This document shows positions 7,478-15,937 of a DNA stretch of 64,000 nucleotides, piece after piece. Location of the stretch: positions 1-64,000 of the forward strand of contig JAJPHF010000144.1 of the NCBI GenBank assembly GCA_021325365.1. Direction: 5' to 3'. This stretch comes from Pseudomonadota bacterium. GTDB lineage: Bacteria; Chloroflexota; UBA6077; JAJPHF01. Numbering within the stretch: position 1 is the stretch's first letter; each line of letters opens with the position of its first letter. The notes under the pieces are model-generated. The model was not told the origin of the DNA. It did no database searches and saw only the letters and a program-made list of their open reading frames with translations. A program made the translations under genes and the position numbers.

Positions 7478-8470
7478 ATGCGTGGTCTGCTGCGGGCGCT
7501 GCCCGCGCTCGTGCTGCTCCTGGCGAGCGTGCCGTTCTGGCTGTGGCGCGGCGATCCGGCGCCGGCGGGGGCGGCGCCCGCCGCCCAGCTGTCGCCCACG
7601 CCGGCGGTCCTGCCGCCGAGCCTGCGCGGGAGCACGCCGACGCCGGTCCAGGCGCCGCCGAGTCAGCGGCAGGCGACGGCGACGCCGGTGCCGCAGCCGA
7701 CGAGCCCGCCGGTGCCCAACCTCGGGCCGGCGCCGCCAGGCCGCTACTTTCCCGAGTCGGGCTACGCGATCCGCGACGACGCCTTCTGGGGCTTCTTCCA
7801 AGGGTACGGTGAGATACGCACCTTCGGCTACCCGATTTCGCGTGAGTTCCAGTTCCTCGGGTTCCCCGTTCAGTTCTTCCAACGGCAGATCATGCAGAAG
7901 TGGGCGGACGGCAGCGTACACACGCTGAACTTGCTCGATCCCGAGCTAATGCCGTACACGCACATCAACGGCTCGGTGTTCCCCGACGTGGATCAGGCGC
8001 TGAAAGACCAGACCCCCAGTGTGGGCAGCCCGACCTATGCCACGGATATCGTGCGCTTCGTGCAGCAGAACGCGCCGGATCAGTGGAACAACCTACCAGT
8101 GAACTACTGGCAGACGTTCCGCACGACGGTGCCGGGCAGCGAGTCCGACCCGCTGTTCAACCTGGACATCTGGGGCGCGCCGATCAGCCATCCGGCGTTC
8201 GATCCGAGCAACCAGGGGTTCGTGTACCAGCGCTTTCAGCGCGGGATCATGCACTTCGACGTGACCTGCACCTGTACGCAGGGACTGCTGCTGGCGGAGT
8301 GGTTCAAGACCGTCATCACCGGGGACGGGGTGCCGCCAGATCTGGCGGCCCAGGCGCAGAACAGTCGCTACTTCCGGCAGTACAACAACGCGCAGCCGGC
8401 CGGGCTGAACCGCCCGGGCGACTTGCCTGCCACGGACATGCGCTTCGCCTTCGAGCGGGAGCAGCCGTAG
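7478..8470 (+). CDS. Secreted protein with LGFP-like repeats
   Basis: The 330-residue protein starts with an N-terminal signal segment (LLLASVPFWLW). A Pro/Ala/Thr-rich linker at about residues 25-85 is typical of surface proteins in this window. The folded part begins GRYFPESGYAI and has FGYPIS, followed by a second, looser copy (NQGFVYQRFQRGIMHFD). The pattern FPE(T/S)G...FW...GG..FGYPIS resembles LGFP-like repeats of exported bacterial proteins. The start is set by a strong GGAGGTGAG ribosome-binding site before ATG 7478. A convergent terminator hairpin follows the stop. The role is unknown, possibly cell-wall or surface binding. Confidence 0.65.
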   Translation: MRGLLRALPALVLLLASVPFWLWRGDPAPAGAAPAAQLSPTPAVLPPSLRGSTPTPVQAPPSQRQATATPVPQPTSPPVPNLGPAPPGRYFPESGYAIRDDAFWGFFQGYGEIRTFGYPISREFQFLGFPVQFFQRQIMQKWADGSVHTLNLLDPELMPYTHINGSVFPDVDQALKDQTPSVGSPTYATDIVRFVQQNAPDQWNNLPVNYWQTFRTTVPGSESDPLFNLDIWGAPISHPAFDPSNQGFVYQRFQRGIMHFDVTCTCTQGLLLAEWFKTVITGDGVPPDLAAQAQNSRYFRQYNNAQPAGLNRPGDLPATDMRFAFEREQP

Positions 8471-8513
8471 GGCAGCGGGCTGGCGACGGACAGCAAGCGG
8501 CGACGGACAGCAA

Positions 8514-8540
8514 GCAGGGGGGCCGGTATGGCCCCCCTGC
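8514..8540. terminator. Bidirectional hairpin between convergent genes
   Basis: GCAGGGGGGCC (8514-8524) and GGCCCCCCTGC (8530-8540) form a perfect 11-bp stem with a 5-nt loop. It lies between the stops of two convergent genes, as a shared terminator would. No T tract is present. A short direct repeat (gcgacggacagcaagc, twice) precedes it. Confidence 0.6.
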
Positions 8541-8560
8541 CTGGGGTCGCGTCAGGGTTG

Positions 8561-8812
8561 CTAGCCGCTTTGCTTCGCCTTCCCGCTCAGGCGGTCGGCT
8601 TTGCCCTCGGCCTCCAGGCGCTCGTCGCCGATCAATTGGCCGACGCCCTCCTTGACGGAGCCGCCGGCCTGCTCCACGGCGCCCTTCGTCTCGCGCATAG
8701 TCCGCGCCTTGTCGGCTTCGGCGCGTCCCTCGGCCTCGACGCGCTCGTTGCCCGTCAGCTTGCCCCAGTCTTCCTTGACGTTGCCTTTCAGCTCGTCCAC
8801 GCGATCGCCCAT
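8561..8812 (-). CDS. CsbD-family stress protein
   Basis: The 83-residue hydrophilic protein begins MGDRVDELKGNVKEDWGKLT. It has a second related segment, KGAVEQAGGSVKEGVGQLIG, so two CsbD-type motifs are visible (G..KE..GK.TG..., then D..LEAEGKAD). CsbD proteins are small general-stress proteins of unknown mechanism. A strong GGGGGAGGAAG ribosome-binding site precedes the ATG at 8812; the longer open frame upstream is not supported. It sits in a run of small minus-strand stress-related genes. Confidence 0.85.
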   Translation of the reverse strand: MGDRVDELKGNVKEDWGKLTGNERVEAEGRAEADKARTMRETKGAVEQAGGSVKEGVGQLIGDERLEAEGKADRLSGKAKQSG

Positions 8813-9064
8813 GATGCTTCCTCCCCCGCGCTGGCGCACGGTTATGATCTGCCCCTCCGCTAATTGGACAATGCACGGCGCGTGCCAGAGCGGACGGCCG
8901 GTTCGCCGGCCGAGACATTTCGCCTGCGGTGTGGGGAGCGCGGCGCTGGCACGTGGCTCGACCATCGCCTGCGAGGGGCCGCGCCCCGCGGCCCCTCGCG
9001 CTTTAGAGGCGAGACGCGCTATGCCGTGGACCCGATGAATCGCGCGGGCCGCGGGCAAGGCTGG

Positions 9065-9244
9065 TCACCCTGCTGCCGGGGTGTCGTCCTCGGGGTGCCG
9101 TGACTCCTGCGGCCACTCGTGGCCGCACTCGCGGCAGCGCCAGCTCTGCTCCCCGGTGAGCAGCTCGTCGTGGACGAGGTTGGTGCTTCCACATACCGGA
9201 CACTGAGGCAGCGTATGCAAAGGCTTGCGGTGGTCCTGGGGCAT
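9065..9244 (-). CDS. Small zinc-ribbon protein
   Basis: The 59-residue protein starts MPQDHRKPLHTLPQCPVCG and carries CPVCG and CRECGHEW, a single rubredoxin-like zinc ribbon. The ATG at 9244 has a GGGAGAAGG ribosome-binding site, so the longer frame to 9289 is not used. It might be nucleic-acid binding, but no family-level function can be assigned. Confidence 0.7.
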   Translation of the reverse strand: MPQDHRKPLHTLPQCPVCGSTNLVHDELLTGEQSWRCRECGHEWPQESRHPEDDTPAAG

Positions 9245-9361
9245 GTGCCTTCTCCCAGCGCTGCTGCCCAGTGCCTGCACGCCGCTCACGCTTTCAGCTG
9301 AAGCGACACGCTATTGAGGGGCTTTGCGGAAGCGCCGCTCCAAGAGTGGAGCGAAGGGGTT

Positions 9362-9811
9362 CTAGCTGCCTGGCTGATGCTGGACGGAGATCCGGCGTCG
9401 CTTGGCCCCCTCCGCCTTCGGCACCGTCAGGTGCAGCATCCCGTGCTCGAAGCGGGCCTGCGCCTTGTCCGCATCGATTTCCGTCGGCAGCGTGATGGTG
9501 CGCTCGAACTGGCCCCGCGGCAGCTCGCGGTGCAGCTGCTGCCGCCCCGGCTGCCCCTCCGCAGCGGCGGGAAACTCGCCGCGAACGGTCAGCTGGTTGC
9601 CCAGCACGGAGATCTCGACCGCGTCCGGCTTGACGCCCGGCAGCGCCATTTCAATCACGTAGTTGTCGCCCTCGGCATGCACATCCATCGGCGCCGCGAG
9701 CATGCGGCCCATTGTTCCTGTCGGGGGTACCATGCTCCGCTCGAACAGCTGGCTCATCGCGTCCCGGAGACTGGTCATCTCGCTGAAGGGATCCCACCGC
9801 TGCATCGCCAT
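9362..9811 (-). CDS. Hsp20 / small heat-shock protein
   Basis: The 149-residue protein begins MAMQRWDPFSEMTSLRDAM, a typical bacterial Hsp20 N-terminus. An alpha-crystallin domain follows at about residues 40-135 (DNYVIEMALPGVKPDAVEISV; ...GQFERTITLP; ...NGxL-like HGMLHLTVPKAE). It should be an ATP-independent holdase chaperone in the cytosol. An AGGGAG ribosome-binding site precedes the ATG. TATACT and TATGAT boxes lie 40-65 bp upstream, but no convincing -35 or CIRCE element was seen. Confidence 0.95.
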   Translation of the reverse strand: MAMQRWDPFSEMTSLRDAMSQLFERSMVPPTGTMGRMLAAPMDVHAEGDNYVIEMALPGVKPDAVEISVLGNQLTVRGEFPAAAEGQPGRQQLHRELPRGQFERTITLPTEIDADKAQARFEHGMLHLTVPKAEGAKRRRISVQHQPGS

Positions 9812-10051
9812 GGTGATGTTCTCCCTAGCTGGAACAACTGCTGGACTCCGGCCAAATCATACCAGAGTCATAGTATAGCGCGCGTCCGGCCTGCGCTGAG
9901 GCGGTCTCTGACCCCCGGACCTGGGTTCCTGCTCGCTAGGCAACCGGGCGCTAGGCGGCCGGGGAGATCGACCAAGCCACCTACTAGCGGATGAAGCACG
10001 AGCTGGAAGGGTGATGACGGCCCCGGCTCGGCTAGGTGCGCGCAGCCCAAC

Positions 10052-10291
10052 CTAGGGAGTGTCCTCCAGCACGAAGGTCACCAGCATGTTCACTTGATAC
10101 CCCACGATCTTCCCGTCCTTCAGTTCCACCCGCTGGTCTTTGATCCAGGCCGCTTCCACCTGGCGGAGGGTCTTGTTCGCCCGCTCGATCCCCACCCGGA
10201 TGGCGTCGTCGAAGCTCTTGTCCGACCGGGCACTGATCTCGATCACTCGGGCGACCGTCTCGGTCATGCTGCTCGGCTGACTCGCGGTCAT
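10052..10291 (-). CDS. Dodecin (flavin-binding)
   Basis: The 79-residue protein contains TETVARVIEISARSDKSFDD, GIERANKTLRQVEAAWIKDQ and YQVNMLVTFVLED. These are the beta-alpha-beta-beta elements of dodecin, which forms hollow dodecamers that bind flavins and limit free flavin damage. The conserved central Trp of the flavin site is present (AAWIKDQ). A GAGGAGG ribosome-binding site supports the ATG at 10291, giving a short Ser-rich N-terminal tail before the family start. Confidence 0.92.
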   Translation of the reverse strand: MTASQPSSMTETVARVIEISARSDKSFDDAIRVGIERANKTLRQVEAAWIKDQRVELKDGKIVGYQVNMLVTFVLEDTP

Positions 10292-10482
10292 GGCCCACCT
10301 CCTCATCGCGGGAGGTCGCTGCAAAGCTCATGCCAGAAACGCGGGCGGCTGCCCACCGACCAGAGCCGCGACCGAAGTACGGGATGCTAACGAGCGCCCA
10401 ATTGCCGCAGCCCGAGTAGCCGAGCCACCGCACCAACCAATACCGCGCCGGATGCTCGGTCGGGCGGGCATCCCGGGGGCCG

Positions 10483-10980
10483 CTAGTAGTGGATGTAGAT
10501 GGGGGTGCCGATGTCTGCCCAGTTCCAGAACCAGCGCGCGTCCTCCAGGCTCATCCCCAGGCAACCGTGGCTCCCCGGATGGCCGAAGTTGCTGGACCAG
10601 TAGTTGTAGTGGAGCGAGGCACCATCGTTCGTGAAGTACTGGGTGTACAGCACGTGCCGTAAGTAGTAGCCGCCCGGTGCGTTCCGCGGAATGCCGATAG
10701 TCGCGCTGTCCATAGTCTCATCAGCGACTCGACGGAGGATGCGGTAGTGGCCGGTGGGCGTCCGGTGGGCCCCGGTGCCGATGATCACCAGCGCACTACG
10801 GACGGCCTGATCCCCCTCGTAGGCGGTGATGCGCGCCGGCTCGGTGAGGTTCGCATCGATCCAGCGGCCCGATGGCGAGTCCGAGAGGGGCGCCGCCCGG
10901 GAGCTACCACTGGGTAGGACGAGCAGGGCGATGGCGGCCACGAAACCGCCGATGGCAAGGATGCGGCCCACATTCATCAT
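10483..10980 (-). CDS. L,D-transpeptidase (YkuD domain), exported
   Basis: The 165-residue protein has a signal segment at about residues 5-30. Its catalytic domain contains GTGAHRTPTGHYRI and the active-site motif GHPGSHGCLGM with Cys140. YkuD enzymes form 3-3 cross-links in peptidoglycan or attach lipoproteins outside the membrane. Two consecutive ATGs (10980 and 10977) could start it. The domain is compact, with no LysM or PG-binding extension. It ends a run of short stress-related genes, all on the minus strand. Confidence 0.9.
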   Translation of the reverse strand: MMNVGRILAIGGFVAAIALLVLPSGSSRAAPLSDSPSGRWIDANLTEPARITAYEGDQAVRSALVIIGTGAHRTPTGHYRILRRVADETMDSATIGIPRNAPGGYYLRHVLYTQYFTNDGASLHYNYWSSNFGHPGSHGCLGMSLEDARWFWNWADIGTPIYIHY

Positions 10981-11187
10981 GTCAACTCCGCGGGCAGTGC
11001 CTCTGAGCTGAGCGCCTTCAGACTCGCCCGAGCACCCCTCGGGAGGGATGTGCAGACTTCAGGCCAGGCTGCCCTATTGGCCCCGCCCCGCATCAGATGG
11101 CACGACGACGGATGGGAGTTATGCCGGCGCTTGCGTCGGTCGCGCGTTCTTCCGGGTCGCAAAGTTCGAGCGCCGTGAAGTAGCTCT

Positions 11188-12297
11188 TTAGTACGGCCCG
11201 AGCTGCTGGGCGGCGTACTCGGCGAAGGAGTTGTCGACGAGCTGCGAGAGGTCTACGGTCTGCGGGATGACGCCGTTGCGGAGGTAGTAGTCCTGCACGC
11301 GGTCGTAGTCGAGCGTGTTGAACGCCCCGTCGGGGTCCATATAGGGCATCACCATGCGGTCGTAGAGCGATCGGTCCTTGAGCGCCGTCTGGCGCACGAA
11401 CAGGTCGATCACGCGGTCGCGGTCGATATTGCGGGTGAAGGCGTCGAGGTAGGTGCGCACACCGCGCAGGTGCGCGACCATGAAGCGGCGGGCCAGATCG
11501 GTCTGAGCGGCGAATGGCTCGGAATAGGCCAGCACGCCGAGGTCGAAGTTCGGGACCGCCTCGTCGCCGCCGCGCAGGCGGACGCCGAGGCCCTGGCCGA
11601 CGACGGTGGTCGGCGCCGGCTCGGCGCCCCAAATGGCATCGACGCTGCCGCCGGCCAGGCCCGTCGCCTGGTCGGCGAAGCCGAGCGGCACGTACTCCAC
11701 GTCGTCCTCGCGCAGGCCGGCGTTCTCCAGCAGGCGCGAGAGCACGTAGTAGCCGGGCGTGGCGTAGAGGGGGGGCTGCGACGCGATCTTGCGGCCGCGC
11801 AGGTCGGCCACGTCGCGCACCTGGCCGCTGTCCACAAGATCCTTCCGGACGACGAGCGCCAGGTAGCCATGACCGGGCGCCAGCGTGCCGCGGTCGCCGA
11901 CCATGCGCAAGCGTATGCCGCGGAGCGCCGCGTTCAACAGCGCGGCGGTCGGGCCGATGCCGCCGACGTCCACCTGCCCGGCGGCCATGCCGGCTTGCAG
12001 CTCCGGGTTGTCGAGGCGCTGCGGCTGGATCTCGATACCGACCTCGCGGAAGTAGCCCCACTCGTCGCCGATCAGCACACCGGCGTCGCTGATGAGGTAC
12101 TGCATGCCGACGCGGACGGGGGTCAGGTCTTGCTGGAGTGGCACGCCGGCGGCGGCGGCCGACGCGGCGGCCGGGCCGGGGGCCGCGAGGACCGGTGCGG
12201 GGCGGGGCAGCGCGGTGGGGCCGGCGAGTAGCAGCGCGGCCAGCGCCAGGCCCCAGCCCACGAGACGCCAGGATCGAACACGGCTCTTGGTGTGCAT
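11188..12297 (-). CDS. NMT1/THI5-like ABC substrate-binding protein
   Basis: The 369-residue exported protein has an N-terminal signal (LALAALLLAG) without a lipobox Cys, then an Ala-rich linker. The mature part contains PVRVGMQYLISDAGVLIGDEW, GYFREVGIEI, DVADLRGRKIA and SVDAIWGAEPA. These are the elements of the nitrate/sulfonate/taurine and pyrimidine-precursor binding family. It lies downstream of a 2-hydroxyacid dehydrogenase gene on the same strand with a 49-bp gap, so the two may be cotranscribed. No transporter subunits are adjacent. The substrate is unknown. Confidence 0.85.
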   Translation of the reverse strand: MHTKSRVRSWRLVGWGLALAALLLAGPTALPRPAPVLAAPGPAAASAAAAGVPLQQDLTPVRVGMQYLISDAGVLIGDEWGYFREVGIEIQPQRLDNPELQAGMAAGQVDVGGIGPTAALLNAALRGIRLRMVGDRGTLAPGHGYLALVVRKDLVDSGQVRDVADLRGRKIASQPPLYATPGYYVLSRLLENAGLREDDVEYVPLGFADQATGLAGGSVDAIWGAEPAPTTVVGQGLGVRLRGGDEAVPNFDLGVLAYSEPFAAQTDLARRFMVAHLRGVRTYLDAFTRNIDRDRVIDLFVRQTALKDRSLYDRMVMPYMDPDGAFNTLDYDRVQDYYLRNGVIPQTVDLSQLVDNSFAEYAAQQLGPY

Positions 12298-12346
12298 GGA
12301 CTCGTCCTCCGGTGCCGTTTGGGTCGCCGGGACTCCGGGACACGCC

Positions 12347-13360
12347 TCAGGCGGGTGCGGCGTCGGCGCGCGCGGGGATGGCCACGCCGTTGAACACGTC
12401 CAGCGGCGGCTCGCCGTGGGCCACCCGCGCGAGGTTGGCGAGCGCGCGCTGGGCGCCGCGGACCGACGACTCGGCGGTCACGCCGGCGAGGTGCGGCGTG
12501 AGGATGAGGCGCTCGCAGCCGGAGCGGGCCAGCTCGACCAGCGGGTCGGTATCGGGGGCCGGTTCGGTTTCGAACACGTCGACGGCGGCGCCGGCGAGCA
12601 GGCCGTCGGCCACCATCGCCGCCAGCGGCGCGGGATCGACGAGCGGGCCGCGGGCGGCGTTGATCACCAGCGCCGACGGCCGCAGCTTGGCCAGCTCCGC
12701 CTCGCCGATGAGGTGATAGGTGGACTTCTCGAGCGGGACGTGGACGGTGAGGATGTCGGCGCGGGCCAGCAGGTCGGAGAGCGGCGCGAAGCTGACGTGG
12801 TAGCGCTGCTCCTCCTCGGGGTCGGGCCGGACGATGTCGTAATAGATGACGTTCATGTCGAAGGCCGCGGCGCGCTTGGCCACCTCGCGGCCGATACGGC
12901 CGAAGCCGACGATGCCCAGCGTCTTGCCCCACAGCTCGTAGATGCCCTCGGCCATGAGGCGGTTCTTCTCGGGCTGATAGCGTCCCGCTGTGATGCCGGC
13001 ATGGCTGGGCAAGAGCCGCCGTTGCAGCGCCATCATGACCATGAAGACGTGCTCGGCCACCGACAGCGCGTTGCCGCCAGGCACGTGGGCGGCGGGGATG
13101 CCGCGCCGGGCGGTGGCCTCGACGTCCACGCGATCGAAGCCGGTGCTGGGCACCTGGATGAACCGCAGGCGCGGCGCCGCGTCGAGCAGGGCGTCGTCTA
13201 CCGTCAGCCGGGGCGTCGTCAACAGCAGCTCGGCGTCGGCCAGGTGGGGCTTCAGCGTCTCCAAGGGCTGCAGGTCGACATACGTCATGTCGAGAGCGGG
13301 ATCGATCGGTACCCCCGAGCGCTCGATCCGGTCGCGCAGGTCCACCACCAGCGTCTTCAT
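12347..13360 (-). CDS. D-isomer-specific 2-hydroxyacid dehydrogenase
   Basis: The 337-residue protein has an N-terminal catalytic half and a central NAD-binding fold with GIVGFGRIGREVAKRAAAF. The catalytic triad of the family is visible: Arg in NAARGPLVD, Glu in DVFETEP and His in LTPHLAGVT. It could be a phosphoglycerate dehydrogenase-like or glyoxylate/hydroxypyruvate reductase-like enzyme; there is no ACT domain. The open frame runs upstream to 14230, but ATG 13360 has an AGGAGGCGAGG ribosome-binding site and matches the family start. It is divergent from the tandem binding-protein genes at 13620. Confidence 0.88.
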   Translation of the reverse strand: MKTLVVDLRDRIERSGVPIDPALDMTYVDLQPLETLKPHLADAELLLTTPRLTVDDALLDAAPRLRFIQVPSTGFDRVDVEATARRGIPAAHVPGGNALSVAEHVFMVMMALQRRLLPSHAGITAGRYQPEKNRLMAEGIYELWGKTLGIVGFGRIGREVAKRAAAFDMNVIYYDIVRPDPEEEQRYHVSFAPLSDLLARADILTVHVPLEKSTYHLIGEAELAKLRPSALVINAARGPLVDPAPLAAMVADGLLAGAAVDVFETEPAPDTDPLVELARSGCERLILTPHLAGVTAESSVRGAQRALANLARVAHGEPPLDVFNGVAIPARADAAPA

Positions 13361-13619
13361 GCCGCCTCGCCTCCTGTTCGTGTGCCTCCGCGCGGCCATT
13401 GTACTCCGTTTTGTGGGCGGCGAGCGTCCGCGCCCGGGGTGCCCGCCGGTCCGGCCTCGCGCTATACTGGGCGCACAGGCCCGGACGGATCGCGTGGCGA
13501 TGCGCGGGGAGGCGGCGCGGCCGGCCCCGGAGCTTTCTGGACCGCGCAGCGTGGCGAGCGCGCGCCCGGGCGCGGTCCGCCCGCCAGTGGCTCTGACCCG
13601 ATCAGTGGGAGGATGAAGC

Positions 13620-14768
13620 GTGAGGCTGACGACGAGCGCGAGAGGTTCTCGGTCGCGCCGCGCCGGCGGCTGGCACCTGGGCGCGGCGCTGCTGGCGCTC
13701 GCCTGGCTCGTGGCCAGTTGCGCGCCCAGCGCGGCGCCGGCACCCGCGGCCTCGCCCAGCGGCACCACCGGCTCGGCCGCGGCCGCGGCCAACGGTCCGG
13801 CGGCGGCCAGCGGCCCCGCGGCGGCCGTGCCCACTGCACCGCCGGCGCCCGTCCATCTGGTCACCAACTGGACGGCCGTCAGCGGCTCGCAGTCGGGCAT
13901 CTGGATGACGTACGAGGCGGGGCTGTTCCAGGAGCAAGGGCTGGACGTCGACCTCGTCAATATCGCCAGCACCTCACGAGCAATCCAGTCGATGGTCGCG
14001 GGGGAGGTGCAGATGGGCAGCCTCGATCCCGCGGCGACGGTCGAGGCGAGCCTGAACGGCGCCGATCTCTGGATGCTGTTCGCATCGGTCAACCGACTCG
14101 TGTTTTCGATCATGACGCAGCCGACGATCCGGCAGCCTGAGGACTTGCGCGGGAAGACGCTCGGCATCACCCGCTTCGGGTCGTCGACGCACACGGCGGC
14201 GCTGGTCGCACTGCAGATGTGGGGACTCAAGCCCGACCAGGACGTATCGCTCCGCCAGCTTCAAGAGGTGCCGGCGATCCTGGCAGGCATGCAGGCGGGT
14301 CAGATCGACGCGGGGGCCGTGTCGCCGCCGACTAACACGCAGGCGCGGCAGGCCGGCTACTACGAGCTAATCAACCTGGCGACGCAAGGCCCCGAGTACC
14401 CGTCGGTCGCGGTGGGCGGCCCGAAGAGCTGGGTGGATGCGAACCAGGACGTGGTGCGGCGCTTCGCGCGCGCTTACGTGCAGGGCATTCAGCGGTTCAA
14501 GAGCGACAAGCCCTGGGCTATCGAGGTGTACCGCAAGTATTTGAAGGTGGATGACCCGGCGGTGCTCGACGACACATACGCGCAGTTCAGCAACTACTTC
14601 CCGTTGCCGCCCTACGTCAGCGAGGCGGGCATGGCGCGACTGCTGGAGGACATGGCGAAGGACGAGCCGCGCCTGGTCGGCCGCAAGCCGTCCGAGTGGA
14701 TCGACTCGCACTACGTGCGCGAGCTGGAGCAGTCGGGGGCGATTCCCCCGGCTAGCTTGTCACACTAG
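13620..14768 (+). CDS. NMT1/THI5-like ABC substrate-binding lipoprotein, tandem copy 1
   Basis: The 382-residue protein starts at GTG 13620, seven bases after GGGAGG. A signal peptide ending LAWLVASC marks it as a lipoprotein, followed by an Ala/Pro linker. The binding domain has HLVTNWTAVSGSQSGIWMTY, GLFQEQGLDVDLVNIAS and LRGKTLGITRFGS. A C-terminal signature PPYVSEAGMARLLEDMAKDE is repeated in the next two genes. It is the first of three clearly homologous genes in a row. No permease or ATPase is linked. Confidence 0.87.
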   Translation: MRLTTSARGSRSRRAGGWHLGAALLALAWLVASCAPSAAPAPAASPSGTTGSAAAAANGPAAASGPAAAVPTAPPAPVHLVTNWTAVSGSQSGIWMTYEAGLFQEQGLDVDLVNIASTSRAIQSMVAGEVQMGSLDPAATVEASLNGADLWMLFASVNRLVFSIMTQPTIRQPEDLRGKTLGITRFGSSTHTAALVALQMWGLKPDQDVSLRQLQEVPAILAGMQAGQIDAGAVSPPTNTQARQAGYYELINLATQGPEYPSVAVGGPKSWVDANQDVVRRFARAYVQGIQRFKSDKPWAIEVYRKYLKVDDPAVLDDTYAQFSNYFPLPPYVSEAGMARLLEDMAKDEPRLVGRKPSEWIDSHYVRELEQSGAIPPASLSH

Positions 14769-14777
14769 CAGAGGCCG

Positions 14778-15893
14778 ATGCTCTTCACTGCTGAGCGCGC
14801 TGGAGGCGTACGGCGCGGACTGTCGTGCGCGCTCGGCGCGGGCGCCCTAGTCGTGCTGGGCTGCGCGCCGAGTCGCGGCGCGTCGAGCCCAGCCGCGGGA
14901 GCGGCGGGCGTGGCCGCGGCGAGCGCGGCCACCGCCCCGACGGTGGCCGTGAGCGCGCCGACGGCTGCGCCGGCGCCCATCCGCCTGCTGGTCAACTACG
15001 CGGCGGTCGGGCCGAGCCAATCGGGCCTGTGGGCCGCGTACGAGGGCGGCTACCTACGTGAGCAGGGGCTCGACGGCGAGCTGACGAACGTCCCCAACAC
15101 CGCTCGCGCGGTGCAGGCGATGATGCAGGGGGACGTAGACATCAGCATGATGGAGCCCGCGACGGCCATCCAGATCAGCCTGAGCGGCGCCGATACGGTC
15201 CTGCTGTTCGGATCGGTGAACCGCCTGCTGTACTCGGTGATGAGCCAGCCGGCCATCACGGACCCGCAGATGATGCGCGGGCGCGTGCTCGGCATCACGC
15301 GCATCGGCTCGGCGACGCACTCGGCGGCGCGCGTGGCGCTGCAGGACTGGGGCCTGGCGCCCGACCGCGACGTGGCGCTGCGGCAGCTCGGTGAGAACAC
15401 GGCCGTCTACGCCGCGCTGGATGCCGGCCAGATCGACGCGGGGATGATGACGAGCCCGTTCAACATCCGGGCGCGGCGCGAGGGCTTTTACGAGCTGGCG
15501 GACCTCAGCCGGCAGGGGCCGGACTACGTGTCGCTGGCGGTGGGGGGCCTGCGGAGCTGGGTCGGCGCGAACGACGAGGCGCTGCGGCGCTTCGCGCGCG
15601 CGTACGCCCAGGCGATCTATCGGCTGAAGACCGACCGGCCGTGGGCGCTCGGCGTCTGGCGCAAGTACATGCAGACCGACGACGAGCAGCTGCTGGACGA
15701 TTCGTACGACGTGTACCGCGACAACTTCCCGTTGCCGCCCTACGTCAGCGAGGCGGGACTGGCTCGCCTGCTGGAAGACCTGGTGGCGGACGATCCCCGC
15801 CTGGTCGGGCGGCCGGCCACCGATTGGGTGGACGGACGCTTCGTGCGGGAGCTGGAAACCTCGGGCTTCATGCGCCAGCTCACCGGCCAGTAG
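14778..15893 (+). CDS. NMT1/THI5-like ABC substrate-binding lipoprotein, tandem copy 2
   Basis: The 371-residue protein begins at ATG 14778, nine bases after the stop of copy 1, behind AGAGGCC. The lipobox is VVLGC. It shares with its neighbours YEGGYLREQGLDGELTNV, GRVLGITRIGSATHSAA, DAGQIDAGMM and PPYVSEAGLARLLEDL. Loop regions differ, so substrates may differ. It is probably cotranscribed with copies 1 and 3. Confidence 0.87.
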   Translation: MLFTAERAGGVRRGLSCALGAGALVVLGCAPSRGASSPAAGAAGVAAASAATAPTVAVSAPTAAPAPIRLLVNYAAVGPSQSGLWAAYEGGYLREQGLDGELTNVPNTARAVQAMMQGDVDISMMEPATAIQISLSGADTVLLFGSVNRLLYSVMSQPAITDPQMMRGRVLGITRIGSATHSAARVALQDWGLAPDRDVALRQLGENTAVYAALDAGQIDAGMMTSPFNIRARREGFYELADLSRQGPDYVSLAVGGLRSWVGANDEALRRFARAYAQAIYRLKTDRPWALGVWRKYMQTDDEQLLDDSYDVYRDNFPLPPYVSEAGLARLLEDLVADDPRLVGRPATDWVDGRFVRELETSGFMRQLTGQ

Positions 15894-15937
15894 CCCGCGG
15901 ACGGCCGCGCCGCCCACTCTCGCGGAGGCAAACAACC

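Noticed and set aside
12092..14140. A 682-residue plus-strand frame over the 2-hydroxyacid dehydrogenase
   Set aside because: It runs across three unrelated genes and an intergenic region with no domain; it is a GC-driven artefact.
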